The translations under genes were made by a program, and so were the position numbers. 64,000 nt of DNA from Tricholoma matsutake (taxonomy: Eukaryota > Basidiomycota > Agaricomycetes > Agaricales > Tricholomataceae): assembly GCA_026075535.2 (NCBI GenBank), contig AP026548.1, forward strand, positions 5,766,001-5,830,000. The letters run 5' to 3'. Positions 1 through 11,031 of the stretch are shown here, piece after piece. Numbering within the stretch: the first letter of the stretch is position 1; each line of letters starts with the position of its first letter. The notes beneath the pieces are model-generated. The model searched no databases. It saw nothing but the letters and a program-made list of their open reading frames with translations, and had not been told where the DNA came from.

Positions 1-783
1 GACAAGAAATGAGTGAGATACAAGACTTTCATTGTAGATGTGCTAAAAAAAGCATACCCTAAAGTGGTCACATGCGCCAAATATCGACATCTCTCGGGGG
101 GGGGGAGAGAAGTCGATATTTGGCGCACGTGATAACTTTAGGGCGCCCCCGAAGTATCATCAAATTTCAAATTTTCAATACAAAGTTTGGAACTGATCAA
201 TAATAGTTTGTAATGAAACTATCAATAACAGTTTGTAATGGATTTACTGCAGGTTACCGGTAGTTTAGATAGCCGGATGAAAAATTTCCTTTTATACTCG
301 AAATCCGCATCTCGGCTAATTTTTCAGTCCCACGGTTAGTAAAGTCAGTAATTTTTGTAATGGTTGCACAGAACTTACTGACCATGGGGAAAAAGGAAAT
401 GTTTTTCTTATAGCACTGAATTTTTCCTCGATTCCCGGTATGAAGAACGAGTCTTACTTAACATTGTTAAGGACTCGTAACCCCTACCCACCCCTCCTCT
501 GCCTCCTGTAGGTGGGGGAGGAGTTTTTCTGTCATGTTTCATTTTTTTTACTTTCATAGCATCACACCACTGCGAGCAACTGCTCGCAGGATGTAAATGT
601 AATTACATTTATTTAGTATATAATAGAATTTAGTTAGAATTGAAAAATAGTAGTAAAGACCAGTCAAAACCAGTCTTTTTGGTTGTGGTCCTGTGAGTTT
701 GAGTGTTGGTCTAGACCAGTTGTGGTCCCGGTTGCCCCTCTTGGGGGTCGAAAAACTGGACTGAACTGGACCTTAAAACACTA
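1..783. mobile_element. hAT-type MITE, right-hand part (left end outside window)
   Basis: No coding region. The right end at about 766-783 reads, on the reverse complement, TAGTGTTTTAAGGTCC. This is the same terminal inverted repeat seen on the complete elements at 18192-19030 and 13333-16052. It abuts the Gypsy-A reverse transcriptase reading frame at 784, so it probably inserted into that gene; the expected 8-bp duplication would be CCCTGTGC (784-791), but the matching left copy is not in the window. Inside lie a perfect-stem hairpin (57-143), a C-run/G-run palindrome (481-525) and one copy of the GAGC-NNN-TGCTC palindrome (569-590). The section around 660-780 is rich in GACCAGT/ACTGGTC subterminal motifs shared with the sister elements. 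Confidence 0.7.
57..143. repeat. long inverted repeat (hairpin)
   Basis: Arms 57-88 and 112-143 are 32 nt each and match at 29 of 32 positions. The loop contains a run of Gs, and an extra CTCTC/GAGAG pairing lies just inside the arms. It sits within the MITE and has no coding content. Confidence 0.9.
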
Positions 784-3350
784 CCCTGTGCGCAAGCTGT
801 GGGATCACACAATTGAACTCACCCCTGGTGCAACCCCTTCATCCTGCAAGGTCTATCCTCTCTCTCCTGAAGAACAGCAACAGCTTGACCAGTTCATCAA
901 TGAGCACCTGGCCTCTGGACGTATTCAACCATCAAAGTCACCCATGGCCTCTCCCTTTTTCTTTGTCAAGAGGAAGGATGGCTCACTTTGACCAGTTCAA
1001 GACTACAGAAGGCTCAACGACATCGCTGTCAAAAATCGCTACCCATTACCTCTCACCTCCAAACCTGTGAACCAGCTCTGTGGAGCCCGATACTTCACCA
1101 AGCTTGACATCCGTTGGGGTTACAATAATGTGAGGATAAAGGAGGGAGATGAGTGGAAGCAGCCTTTTGTATCAACCGTGGTCTTTTTGAACTGCTTGTC
1201 ATGTTCTTTGGCCTTACTAATAGTCCTGCCACCTTTCAGACCATGATGAACAACATCTTCCATGACCTCATCCTTGAAGGCATTGTTTGTATCTATCTTG
1301 ATGACATCCTCATCTTCACTCGCATGGTTGAAGAGCATCATCACATCACATGCCTTGTCCTGGAACCACTTTGACAGTACAAACTCTACCTTTGTCATGA
1401 GAAGTGTGAGTTTGAGAAGACCAAGATTGAGTACCTTGGCCTGATTATCTCAGAGGGTCAGGTGGAGATGATCCTATCAAGGTGAATGGGGTCACAGCTT
1501 GGCTGATGACCACAAACAAGAAAGAGGTGCAGTCTTTCCTGGGCTTCATCAATTTCTATCGGTGTTTTATCAAGGATTTCTCACATCATGCATGACCACT
1601 GGTCAACTTGATAGGAAAGGAGGCATTGAGGTGGGATAATGCACAACAGGAGGCATTCAAAAGCCTTAAGGAGATGGTCACTTCCACTCCCATTCTTACC
1701 TTTGCTGACGATTTGTGCCCTTTTTGTGTAGAAGCCAACAGTTCTGACTTTGCAACGGGCACCATGTTGTCTCAACAGTCTCCGGAGGACCAGAAGTGCC
1801 ACCCTGTTGCATTCTACTCCAAAAGCCTTAGTGCTGTGGACCAAAACTATGAGATCCATGACAAGGAGATGTTGGTGATAATGCATGCACTTGAGGAATG
1901 GCGACACTTCCTTGAGGGTGCCCAACACAAGGTGGAAATTTGGACAGATCACAAGAATCTCAAGTACTTTTATGATGGAACTGTAGCAGTTTACATGAGG
2001 ATGTTGTTGCTCAAGCTGTTAAAGAACTGAGGAAGGGATCCACCCTTTCCTTGTGTGCGGCAGAGTGGGCTGAAAGGGAGAACTTGTTGTATTTCAGGGA
2101 TCACATCTATGTCCCCAACAACCCAGACCTTCACCAGTGCATCATATCCCAACACCATGCACAGATTGCCGGTCATCCTAAATGCTGGAAGACCTTGGAG
2201 CTCACCTCACGGAATCATTGGTGGCCACAAATGTCATGGCTCATTGGTCAGTATTGTCATACTTGTGACCTTTGCTTATGCACCAAGATTCCTCATTGCC
2301 AACCCATTGGTGAGCTACACCTTCTTCCTGTTCCAGAGAGTTGTTGGGATGTTGTCAGTGTTGACTTTGTGGTGGAGTTGCCAGAGTCAAATGGGTTTGA
2401 TGTGGTGATGTGCACAGTTGATTCAGTGGGGAAATGTGCTCACTTTATTCCCACTCACACCACTGTCAGCGGGCTGGGTGCTGCCCGACTCTATCCCCAC
2501 CATGTGTGGAAATTACATGGACTTCCTGGAGCTTTCCTCTCTGACTGTGGCCCTCAGTTTTGTGGCAGAGTTCACTTGTGAGCTGTACCAACTTCTGGGG
2601 ATTAAACTCCTTGCTTCAACCACCTATCGCCCACAAACTGATGGCCAGACTGAGTGAGTCAACCAGGAACTGGAGCAGTACATCCACATCCTTGTCAATG
2701 AGCGCCAGGACAATTGGGATGATTTTCTCCCCTTGGCCGAGTTTGGATACAACAACCATGTCCATGCTTCCACTCAACAGACCCCTGTCCTCTTAGACAC
2801 TAGACAGCATCCACGCATGGGATTCAGACCTTGCCAAACTCCCTCACACATCGAGATGGTGAATGAGTTCACAGAACACATGAGGGATAGCTTGGAGGAG
2901 GCAAAGGCAAAGGACGACATGGCATGCTTTTACAATCAACATCATTCTCTGGCCCCTCAGTACAAGATTGGTGATCAAGTTTATCTTGACTCCAGTAACA
3001 TCTCCACCACATGTCCATCCAAGAAACTCGCCCATCGCTTCCCAGGACCTTTCCCCATTGTCAAGTGTGTTGGAACACATGCCTATTGTCTGCACCTCCC
3101 AGCCTCCATGTCCGGACTCCACCCAGTCTTCCATGTTGTCAAACTCCTTCCAGCTCCCCCAGATCCATTCCCAGGATGCCATTGATGTCCACCACCACTG
3201 CCTACTGTGATCAAGGGAGAACCCCAGTATGAAGTTGACTTGATCTTGGACAGCCAGTTGTGTCAAGGAAAACTCCAGTATTTGGTGCACTGGAAGGGTT
3301 ATGGGTATGAGGAGAACTCATGGGTCAAGGAGTCCGATGTGAACACCCCT
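784..3350 (+). pseudogene. Gypsy-A pol (RT-RNase H-integrase-chromodomain), decayed
   Basis: Remnant of a Ty3/gypsy chromovirus polyprotein that would reverse-transcribe and integrate the element. Visible in order: the RT start (WDHTIEL, then [17 protein letters not shown]), an in-frame TGA at 989-991 where relatives have Arg, [23 protein letters not shown] and the YLDD catalytic site at 1294-1305. RNase H spans about 1620-1980 (TDHKNLKYF). The region that normally follows it (tether and connection) is deleted at about 1975-2020. The integrase begins with the HHCC finger (2140-2280) and includes VDFVVELP and TYRPQTDGQTE, with a TGA stop (2655-2657) in place of Arg. The C-terminus carries a chromodomain (3213-3350) with LVHWKGYGYEENSW. 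Several frameshifts make it non-functional. The 5' part lies outside the window. Confidence 0.92.
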
Positions 3351-3480
3351 TGGTGATAGGTCCACTTCATGGATTCAGCTTGGAAAATGTTTCCACATAT
3401 TACAGTCAACTCCCACGACACTTTGACACTTTGAAAGCTTATGAACTTTATGAACCTTTCTCAAAGTTTTTTCACAACAC

Positions 3481-3550
3481 TTTGAATGACTTTGAACAAC
3501 TTTGAACAACTTTGAACAACTTTGAACAACTTTGCAACACTTCAAGCAAG
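3481..3550. repeat. short tandem repeat, TTTGAACAAC units
   Basis: Four perfect copies of the 10-mer TTTGAACAAC at 3491-3530, flanked by diverged copies, lie just after the Gypsy-A chromodomain. Similar TTTGAAC-rich sequence recurs at 4385-4530. Confidence 0.9.
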
Positions 3551-3689
3551 TTTGAATGACTTTGCAGCACCTCAAATACCTTCGGCCACTGTATGCCTAT
3601 CACACTGCCCTTCAGACACATGCAGCACACCTTGCACAAGTTAGCACATTGCATATCAAGCACCACCGGACACGAGGAGATACAACAAT

Positions 3690-4553
3690 GTGCTGTTAGG
3701 ATGTGATTGTGGCATTTTGACATTTTGATGATATATTGGATCAATTGGACAAGTATCTTTGATATATTGTGACTCTAAATGTCACTGGGTGCAAGGCACA
3801 ATACTGCCTGAGAAGTACTGTGAAAGTATCCTGACAGTATTCTTAATATTGTCAACATACTTCACCAGAAGCATTTTGACAGTATTGTACTATATTTTGA
3901 TAGTACTGAAGGTACTGAAGTAGTATTCTAGATTGGTATGCATACTGGCAAAATATCCCTTGGTGAGTATGGTGGCAGTATTAGGAGTACTTCCAGAATA
4001 CTTCTCAGAAGTATCTTGCTGTGCAGCCAGTGTGTTTCCCTTCTCATCATTTCTCATTTATTTTCTGATTTGGAAAGTTCTTTATTGTTTTATATCTTGC
4101 CTCATGTACTCCTCGTGTCCTATTTCCTTTCTAGTACTATCTCTCAAAACTTATATAACCTTGTACTAGCTACCTAGAAGAATAGAATATATCGTCCTCT
4201 CATATCTATCGTCTGATTTAAGAGTAATTCTCTTGAGTCCAAGCCCCTTGTCTTAGTCCAGAAGTTTAGCGGGTTACCGTGAACTTCTTCAAAAATTCCA
4301 TACTAGCTTCTTGAAACTATCGTTTGTTGTCTATCCCCTCTTGAGACTCTTTCACATCGCTATTGTCTATCTCCATCATTTTTTGAAACTATCCTCATTC
4401 TCTACAAAGCCCTCGAACCTCTTTGAACTCTTTCTGAACTTCCTTGAACTCTTTTGAACTTTTATTGAAGCACTTTGCAGAGCTTTGTACCCCTTTGAAC
4501 CTCAGCAAATCTTGTTAAACCTCTTCAAACTTCAGTCCCCCACTCTTGGTCAG
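3690..4553 (+). mobile_element. probable 3' LTR of Gypsy-A, boundaries uncertain
   Basis: Non-coding stretch downstream of the Gypsy-A chromodomain, in LTR position. It holds a TATA-like ATATAA (about 4154) followed by a leader with 'gagtcca' and repeated CTTTGAAC motifs, an arrangement that resembles the D-family LTRs. I could not find its 5' partner or a target duplication, so the ends are approximate. It is interrupted by a CACTA-like MITE. Confidence 0.4.
3783..4032. mobile_element. CACTA-like MITE, 250 bp
   Basis: Ends are CACTGGGTGCAAGGC on the left and, reverse-complemented, CACTGGCTGCACAGC on the right (13 of 15 identical). A 3-bp direct repeat TGT (3780-3782 and 4033-4035) flanks it. 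CACTA/CACTG ends with 3-bp duplications are the hallmark of the CACTA superfamily. The interior is packed with AGTAYT-type motifs in both orientations (for example around 3811, 3830, 3884, 3911, 3988 and 4012), as expected of subterminal transposase-binding sites. There is no ORF, so it is non-autonomous. Confidence 0.7.
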
Positions 4554-4617
4554 CAGCGGTGATATTTTTTTCCCCCATTTATTCTCCATTTTTGTGGCAT
4601 ACCATATGTGGCCAGCA

Positions 4618-5015
4618 CAGCCACCGGCGAATACGACAACAACAACCGGCGACGTGCATCCTGGCAATGGCACCATACATCCTTATTACTCTTCTATCCA
4701 CATCCAGCAGTGCCGACATCATCCTATTGATGTGGTACCTTCCTATTATGTGACTATGCCTGATGTGGCCTTCCCAAATCACACACTATGCTTGATGTGG
4801 CCTTTTACTTACATGGTCAATTTTTTTTCTTATATATTACTTATTTTTTATTCCTTAACCTTCATTCCTACTTCTATGCAACAAAGGTATAGTAACTTCC
4901 TATTCTTTTATTTGTAGTAACTTATGGTTCCTACTTCCATGCAACGAAGATAATTTGATCCTGTCTTTTAGTAAACCTAAGTCTAGTGTAGGCTGCCAAA
5001 CTCAGCATCCTTCCA
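4618..5015 (+). repeat. Gypsy-B 5' LTR (3' portion only)
   Basis: Closely matches 12861-13260, the end of the 3' LTR, including the AGCCACCGG...GAATACGAC block, the TATATATTAC box and the terminus CATCCTTCCA. The part upstream of 4618 is missing. The junction lies at a CCAGCACAGCCAC motif that is itself repeated in the 3' LTR, which suggests deletion between short direct repeats. The 5016-5311 stretch that follows is a leader with a T-run and no recognisable primer-binding site. Confidence 0.85.
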
Positions 5016-6059
5016 CTTTTTTTTTTTGACACTGACAGCTTTCTTCACCTACCGAACCAACCCTGTCTCAGCAACCTTCCACCCTCATCCCACTCCTCAC
5101 CAGGAGCACAAGAAGAAGTTTACAGGATTCTGGCCAACCAGCCAAATTTGAGACACTACCAACCACACGACGAAAGCGCTGGCACATCTGCCGATCACTG
5201 CCACTGTCACCACCAAACACTGATACTGACTCATCCACCAATGAAAGTACACCAACCATCACAATTAACCATCCCAACTACCGGGCTGCACCACCTGCTG
5301 CTTGAACCAAAATGTTACCCTCCACACAACCCCTCGCCAAAGTGAAGGTCACAAAGATGAAGGAATGCCCAATGCTCACCACCAGAAAAATCACCCCTCT
5401 CATCATGCAACTGTGGACCCTCGCATGCAAACACTACAAGAAGCATGGTGGGAAGACAGATGATGAAATCGTCAGCTACATTGCTGAGGGCATGTTTGAA
5501 CCTCACCTTGTGGCATGGTACCAAGCCAACCAAACTCGGATTGATGCCCTCTCCTTGGATGGATACCTTGGTGAGCTCTCCCAACTCGTCCTGGAGAAGA
5601 ACTGGGCCCATGACATCCTCGAAACCATCCTCTCCTCATCGCAAGGCAACCAGGTCTTCATTGACTGGAAAATTGAGATTGAGAACCTGAACGCCATCCT
5701 CATCACCTCTGCACCAGCCAAGGCCCTGACCAAGGCTGAACTCAAAAACCAACTCCAATTCAACCTCCACCCTGACTTGAGACTCAACATCAGGCTCGAG
5801 CCTGTCCTGGCCACCGAACTTGCCCCCTGGGCCCTCGAGGTAAAGGAACACGATGACCACATGCATGCAGAAGATGCACACACCCAAAAACTCATTGATG
5901 CCTCTGCCGCTGCACGTGCCACATGCCACGGTGAGAAGAAAGACCTACTTTCTCAACTCACTGACCTGCCAGCGAAGAGAAACTCTCCCACCGCTGGCCC
6001 CAGCAAAACAAAACAGGTTGAGAAGAAGCGCCTCCCTGCCCTCACACTCGAAGAATGGG

Positions 6060-6979
6060 TAGGGCATGATTTGGGTAACCCCTGGGTATAATTTCATGTA
6101 CCCATACCTGTTATGGTTACAGGTGCAGTTTTACCACGGGTACAGGGGGGTTTTGGTCGAAACCCATGGGTATGACATTAATAATTTATTATAATTCTAA
6201 ATACATCTAAATACAATGAAGAACCACCCCCAACTTGCAATTGCGAGCGAGGGGGGGTGGTACCAGTGATGTACCGGCTGTCGTGAGTTAGCAAACTAAG
6301 AAACACCCCCACCTTGCATTTGTGAGTGAGAGGGGGTGGTAGTCATGACTTGGCAGCTGTTGTGAGAGAAATAGATGAAGAACCACCCACAACTCGCATT
6401 TGCGAGTGAGAGGGGGTGGTAGTGGTGATGCCACAGCCATTGTCGACTAGAGGAGGCCATTGTTGACTAGAGGGGGCCATTGTTGATGAGAGGGGGCCAT
6501 TGTCATCATTGTTGCCTAGAAGAAAAAACACCCCCCACTCGCATTTAGAACGAGGGGGGCATGTCGTCGTTGTCTAGTAGAAAAAACACCCCCCACTCAC
6601 ATTTAGAACAAGGGGGGCATGTTGGTAGTAGTTGTCGTCATTGTTGCCTAGTAGAAAAAACACCCCCCACTCGCATTTAGAATGAGGGGGGCATGTCATT
6701 GTTGTCTAGTAGAAAAAACACCCCCCACTCACATTTAGAATGAGGGGGGCATGTTGGTAGCAGTTGTCATTGTCGTCGAGCCATTGTTGTTGTTGTTGAT
6801 GTTGATCAACAAAGTCATTTGATAAAACATGTGACCATTGGACCAGTACCATGATACCCATAACACCGTGGGTACAGGTACAGTTTTGCCTCGGGTACGG
6901 AAATCCAAACCCGTACCCATACCCGAGCATACCCATAAGCAGAAACACATGGTGTTACCCATACCCGAGTCATGCCTTA
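6060..6979. mobile_element. non-autonomous hAT element, 920 bp, in Gypsy-B gag
   Basis: Flanked by a perfect 8-bp direct repeat AGAATGGG (6052-6059 and 6980-6987). Termini are TAGGGCATGATT on the left and, reverse-complemented, TAAGGCATGACT on the right. An 8-bp duplication with TAGGG-type ends indicates the hAT superfamily. Both ends carry clusters of GGGTAYSGGTA subterminal motifs. The interior has eight C-run/G-run palindromes (6223-6750) and (TTG)n stretches, but no transposase. The element at 34962 is a close relative in the opposite orientation. Confidence 0.92.
6223..6750. repeat. cluster of C-run/G-run hairpin repeats
   Basis: At least seven palindromic units, roughly ACCACCCCCAACTTGCA paired with GCGAGNGAGGGGGTGGT or CACCCCCCACTCGC paired with GAGGGGGGCATG, separated by (TTG/GTC)-rich spacers. 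The later units (about 6531, 6587, 6661 and 6719) are near-identical tandem copies. They encode nothing recognisable. Confidence 0.85.
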
Positions 6980-7449
6980 AGAATGGGCAATCCTTGAAAA
7001 ACATGCTGGCTGCACACGATGCCAGAAATTGTATGCCGGCCACAAGAACCCTGACTGTCCCATGAAGGCAGACAACACCTGGCCTGACGCCGAGACATAC
7101 ATCACACTCACAGTGCCAGCAGTGGAGGACAATGAAACTAACTCATATGTCCCTCCCCCTGCTGATGTCCCCTTTACTGTATCACACCTATTTCCTACCC
7201 TCTATGCCACTGGCCCCATCATCACCAGATTCCCCGTTAAAATCTATCCACTGATGGATATTGGTTGCCCCTGCACAGTGATTAGCCTTGAACTCTGCGA
7301 GCATCTCAGCCTCCGACATTATCCTCTCCCTAAAAAGGAAAATAACATGTCATCATTGACCCAGCAAAAAATCAACTGTGAGGAATATGTCAAATTAGAG
7401 CTGCAATAAGACCAGGGGATATGGAAATTGGGAGTCCACAAGATGAAAG

Positions 7450-10400
7450 TAAATAAGGGATTATCATTCCCCATTATATTAGGAATGCCATTGCTTTCAT
7501 CAGAACAGATTGTGATTGATACCCATGAGTGAACTGCCATTGACAAATGCTCCAGTTTTGACCTCCTAAATCCACCCTCTCAAACACCTGGCCCCAGGGC
7601 AAACAATGGGTTACACCTCCACCAACACCGAAGAAAATTTGGACTCCAAAACCACCTACACTGGAAAACTCCGGAGCACCAGCACTTGCTGGATGCCTTC
7701 TCCCTGGACCCATCATGGCCGCCGTGCAAGACCACATTGAAGGCCTAGCATTCCAAGAACTCCTCAAATAGAAAGATGCAGAAATGAAACTCAAATTCAC
7801 CGACCGCTTCCCACTTCATCTCCCTGATAGCACCGAAGATATTCCCAGCCACATGGTCCACCACATCCAACTCAAAGACCCCACCAAGGTCAACAATGGC
7901 AAAGGATATGCAGCTCCCAAGAAATACCAAGAACCTTGGAAGAGACTGCTGGATGACCACCTCAAGGCTGGCTGCATTTGGCCATCCTCCTCAGAATTTG
8001 CCTCACCAGCATTCTGCATGCTGAAATACATTGCCAGCATACCTGACTTAACAGTTGACCCTCGGTGGGTGAATGACCACCGAGCACTCAACAGTAACAC
8101 TGTACAAGACAACTTCCCCCTACCCCGCATAGACGATATACTCGCCGACTGTGGGAAGGGAAAAATATTTGGCAAGATGGACATGACAAACTCCTTCTTC
8201 CAGACATGAGTACACCCTAATGACATTCACCTTACCACCATAAGAATGCCATGGGGACTTTATGAGTGGACCATCATGCCACAGGGTGGATGCAACGCTC
8301 TGGCCACACATCAGTGCTGAATGACTGATGCACTACGAGAACTCATTGGCAAGATTTGCCATGTGTATCTTGATGATATCATCATATGGTCACAAGCTCT
8401 GGAGGAACACAAATGAAACTGCGCTGCCATTCTTGAAGCCCTCTGAAAAGCCAGTATCTACTGCAATCAGGCGAAATCCAACCTCTTCGCCACCGAATTA
8501 TGTTTCCTCAGTCATATCATCTCAGGGACAGGTAGCAAACCTGACCCCCGCAAAACTGACCAAATTGCATCTTGGCCACAACCAATGACTGCCACCAATG
8601 TCAGGGGGTTCCTGGGACTCACCAGATACATGCCACCTTCCTTCTGGCACTCGCTAAATATACAAGCATACTCACACCACTCACCACCAAGGAATGTGAC
8701 CAGGAATTCCCCCCATGGACCACAGAACACCAGGCCACCTTTGAACACATCAAAGACCTGGTTCTCGGCGCTGACTGTCTCACTGTAATTAATTACAAAG
8801 ACAAGGCATCGAACATCTATGTCACCACCGATGCCAGCGACCGCCGAACCAGTGCCGTGTTGAGTTTTGGTGCAACTTGGGAAACTGCGAGACCAGTTGC
8901 CTACAACTCCTACCAACTCAATGATGCCAAGAAGAATTACCCTGTTCACGAGAAGGAACTCCTTGCCATTGTCAAGGCATTTAAGAAATGGAGATCCTAC
9001 CTCCTCGGTGCCCATTTTGAGGTCTTCACCAACCACTGAACACTTGAATACTTCCAATCACAGAAGGAGATGTCAAGACAACAAATGAGATGGTCAATGT
9101 ACATATGGGCTGATTTCAACTACAACATTACCTATATCCATGGCGAAGAAAACACTGCTGCAGATGCACTATCCCGCATGCCTGATGCCACACCAGATGC
9201 ATGCCTCGCTGCCTGCATGATCATGTACACACACAATGCACTGGCTACACACACCGCTGGCATACTAAACATCGCCACAGACCAGTCACTTCTCGATGCC
9301 ATCATCACTGGCTATGAGACTGATTCCTTTGCCAAACAACTTATGAAGGATATTGACATGAGGAGCATCAAAGGGGCAACCCTCACCGATCAACTCCTCT
9401 ATGTCGGCCGCCGACTTGTGATTCCACAAGATCTCAAGGTACGTGAACTACTCTACAACCTGGCACATGATACCTTGGGCCATTTCGGCTTTGACAAAAG
9501 CTATGAATCCCTCCGTGGCTCTTATGACTGGCCAAACATGCGCAGGGATTGGGAAAATGCATACATCCCATCATGCACCAAGTGCCAGCGAAACAAAAAC
9601 CGGATCACAAAACCCACCAGTCCCTTGCACCCACTACCAGTACCTGACAACCACTTCGACACCGTCACCCTGGATTTCATTGGCCCACTACCAGAGGAGA
9701 ATGGAAAGGACACCATCTTGACCATGACAGACCTCCTTGGTGCTGACATACACATTGCCAGCATTCACTCCTCATACATAGCTGCCCAGGTCACCATTGT
9801 GCTCTTTGATGAATGGTACTGTGAAAATGGCCTCATGCTACACCTCAGATGCACATTTCACTGCTGACCTTTGGACTGCACTCCACAAGCTCACTGGTGT
9901 TAAACTAAAAATGTCCACATCCTATCACCCCAAAACTGATGGCAGCAGTGAATGGACAAACAAAACCGTGAACCAAGCCATTCGGTACCATGTTGACAAC
10001 AACCAGAAGGGCTGGCTAGGTAAACTCCCCCATGTACAGTTCGCCATCATGAACACCATGAATGCATCCACTGGCTTCTCTGGTTTCCAACTCAAAACTG
10101 GCCGATCTCCATGCATCATCCCACCTATTGTGCTCGCCGAAAATGCCACTGCTGAGCAGATCACTGCACACGACATCATTACACGTGTCCACCTCAATGT
10201 TCAGGAAGCACAGGACAACCTCCTTGCTGCCAAAATTTGCCAGGCATATCACGCCAACGAGCACCGGGCGCTGGAGGATGTCTATGAGGTCAGCGACCTT
10301 GTCATGCTCTCCACCAAAAATTGCCACCACAATTACAAATGCAAAGGCAAAACATGAGTTGCCAAATTCATGCCGTGACATGATGGCCCTACACGGTCAC

Positions 10401-11000
10401 ACATACCTTCCCTGAACACTCCAAATACACTCTCAAACTTCCCAACAACCCCAACACCTTCCCTGGTTTCCATGCACACCTACTAAAATGATATGTCCCC
10501 AATGACCCACTCCTCTTCCCTGACTGGGAACCAGCTTGGCCAATGGCAATTGTCACTGAAGATGGCACTGAGGAGTGGTACATTGAAGGATGCACACCAA
10601 CGTGGCAGGGGTGTTGTAAGGGCAAGACCCTGCAGCAACAAGAGGAGACTCAATCAGAGAGAGAAGGGGCACTAAAGCATGGCCAGTGTATTGCTGTAAG
10701 CAGAGGAAATCCTAATAATAATGAACTAAAGAAGGGTCACTACTCCAACTGTCCAAGATAAGGCTGTAGCCAAACAATAACAAAGCTAGAGTAATGTAAT
10801 GGAAAGGAATGTAGGAATGAGTCCATGACTGATATAAACATAGGAAGGGGCTGGGTACCCTACCCAGGGGTTGTCCCCTTACAGGTGTACAATACCTTGT
10901 CCATTATGAAGGATATGGGAAAGAACACGACGAGTGGTGCCAAATGGCCGACACTGATGCCCTTGACTGGTGGGAAGATGAAAATGGGATGGAGGTCTGA
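7450..11000 (+). pseudogene. Gypsy-B pol (RT-RNase H-integrase-chromodomain), decayed
   Basis: Chromovirus pol with many in-frame stops. The RT has PRIDDILADCGKGKIFGKMD, then TGA for Arg (8207-8209), [14 protein letters not shown], and the YLDD site at 8366-8377. RNase H runs about 8740-9180 (HEKELLAIVKAFKKWR and a NITYIHG/ALSRM end). The integrase has the HHCC finger (9470-9590, CTKCQ), DFIGPLP with the first catalytic Asp, and SYHPKTDGSSEWTN near the catalytic Glu. The chromodomain begins at about 10555 (EEWYIE), is split by a 269-bp solo LTR and resumes at 10889 (VQYLVHYEGYGKEHDEW), ending at the TGA at 10998-11000. Nearly all premature stops are TGA replacing Arg. Confidence 0.9.
10615..10883. 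mobile_element. small solo LTR, 269 bp, inside Gypsy-B chromodomain
   Basis: Starts TGTAAGGG and ends CCCTTACA, so the termini are inverted TG...CA. It is flanked by a perfect 5-bp duplication GGTGT (10610-10614 and 10884-10888). Removing it and one duplication rejoins the two halves of the chromodomain apart from a one-base frame change nearby. It is non-coding. The size and termini fit a solo LTR or a TRIM of an unidentified LTR family. Confidence 0.88.
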
Positions 11001-11031
11001 GACCCACACAATTTTTTCAAGTGGGGAGGAG

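Larger units (their letters stand above)
5312..7409 (+). pseudogene. Gypsy-B gag and protease, split by a hAT element
   Basis: Structural protein and protease region of Gypsy-B. The first part (5312-6059) is an uninterrupted frame. The same frame resumes at 6988 after removal of the hAT insert and one copy of its 8-bp duplication. The resumed part encodes a nucleocapsid zinc knuckle of the variant C-X2-C-X6-H-X4-C (CTRCQKLYAGHKNPDC, about 7010-7060). A retropepsin-like segment follows at about 7250, where the usual catalytic D-S/T-G is DIG, so the protease is probably inactive. A stop at 7407-7409 ends the frame. That the frame is preserved across the insertion shows gag was still open when the hAT element arrived. 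Confidence 0.85.

Noticed and set aside
4546..4917. 123-codon open frame
   Set aside because: It spans the Gypsy-B 5' LTR and recurs in the 3' LTR at 12780-13103 with the frame unconserved, so it is LTR sequence.
6343..7043. Minus-strand open frames
   Set aside because: Products of the C-run/G-run hairpin repeats inside the hAT element; peptides are His/Asn/Ser repeats.
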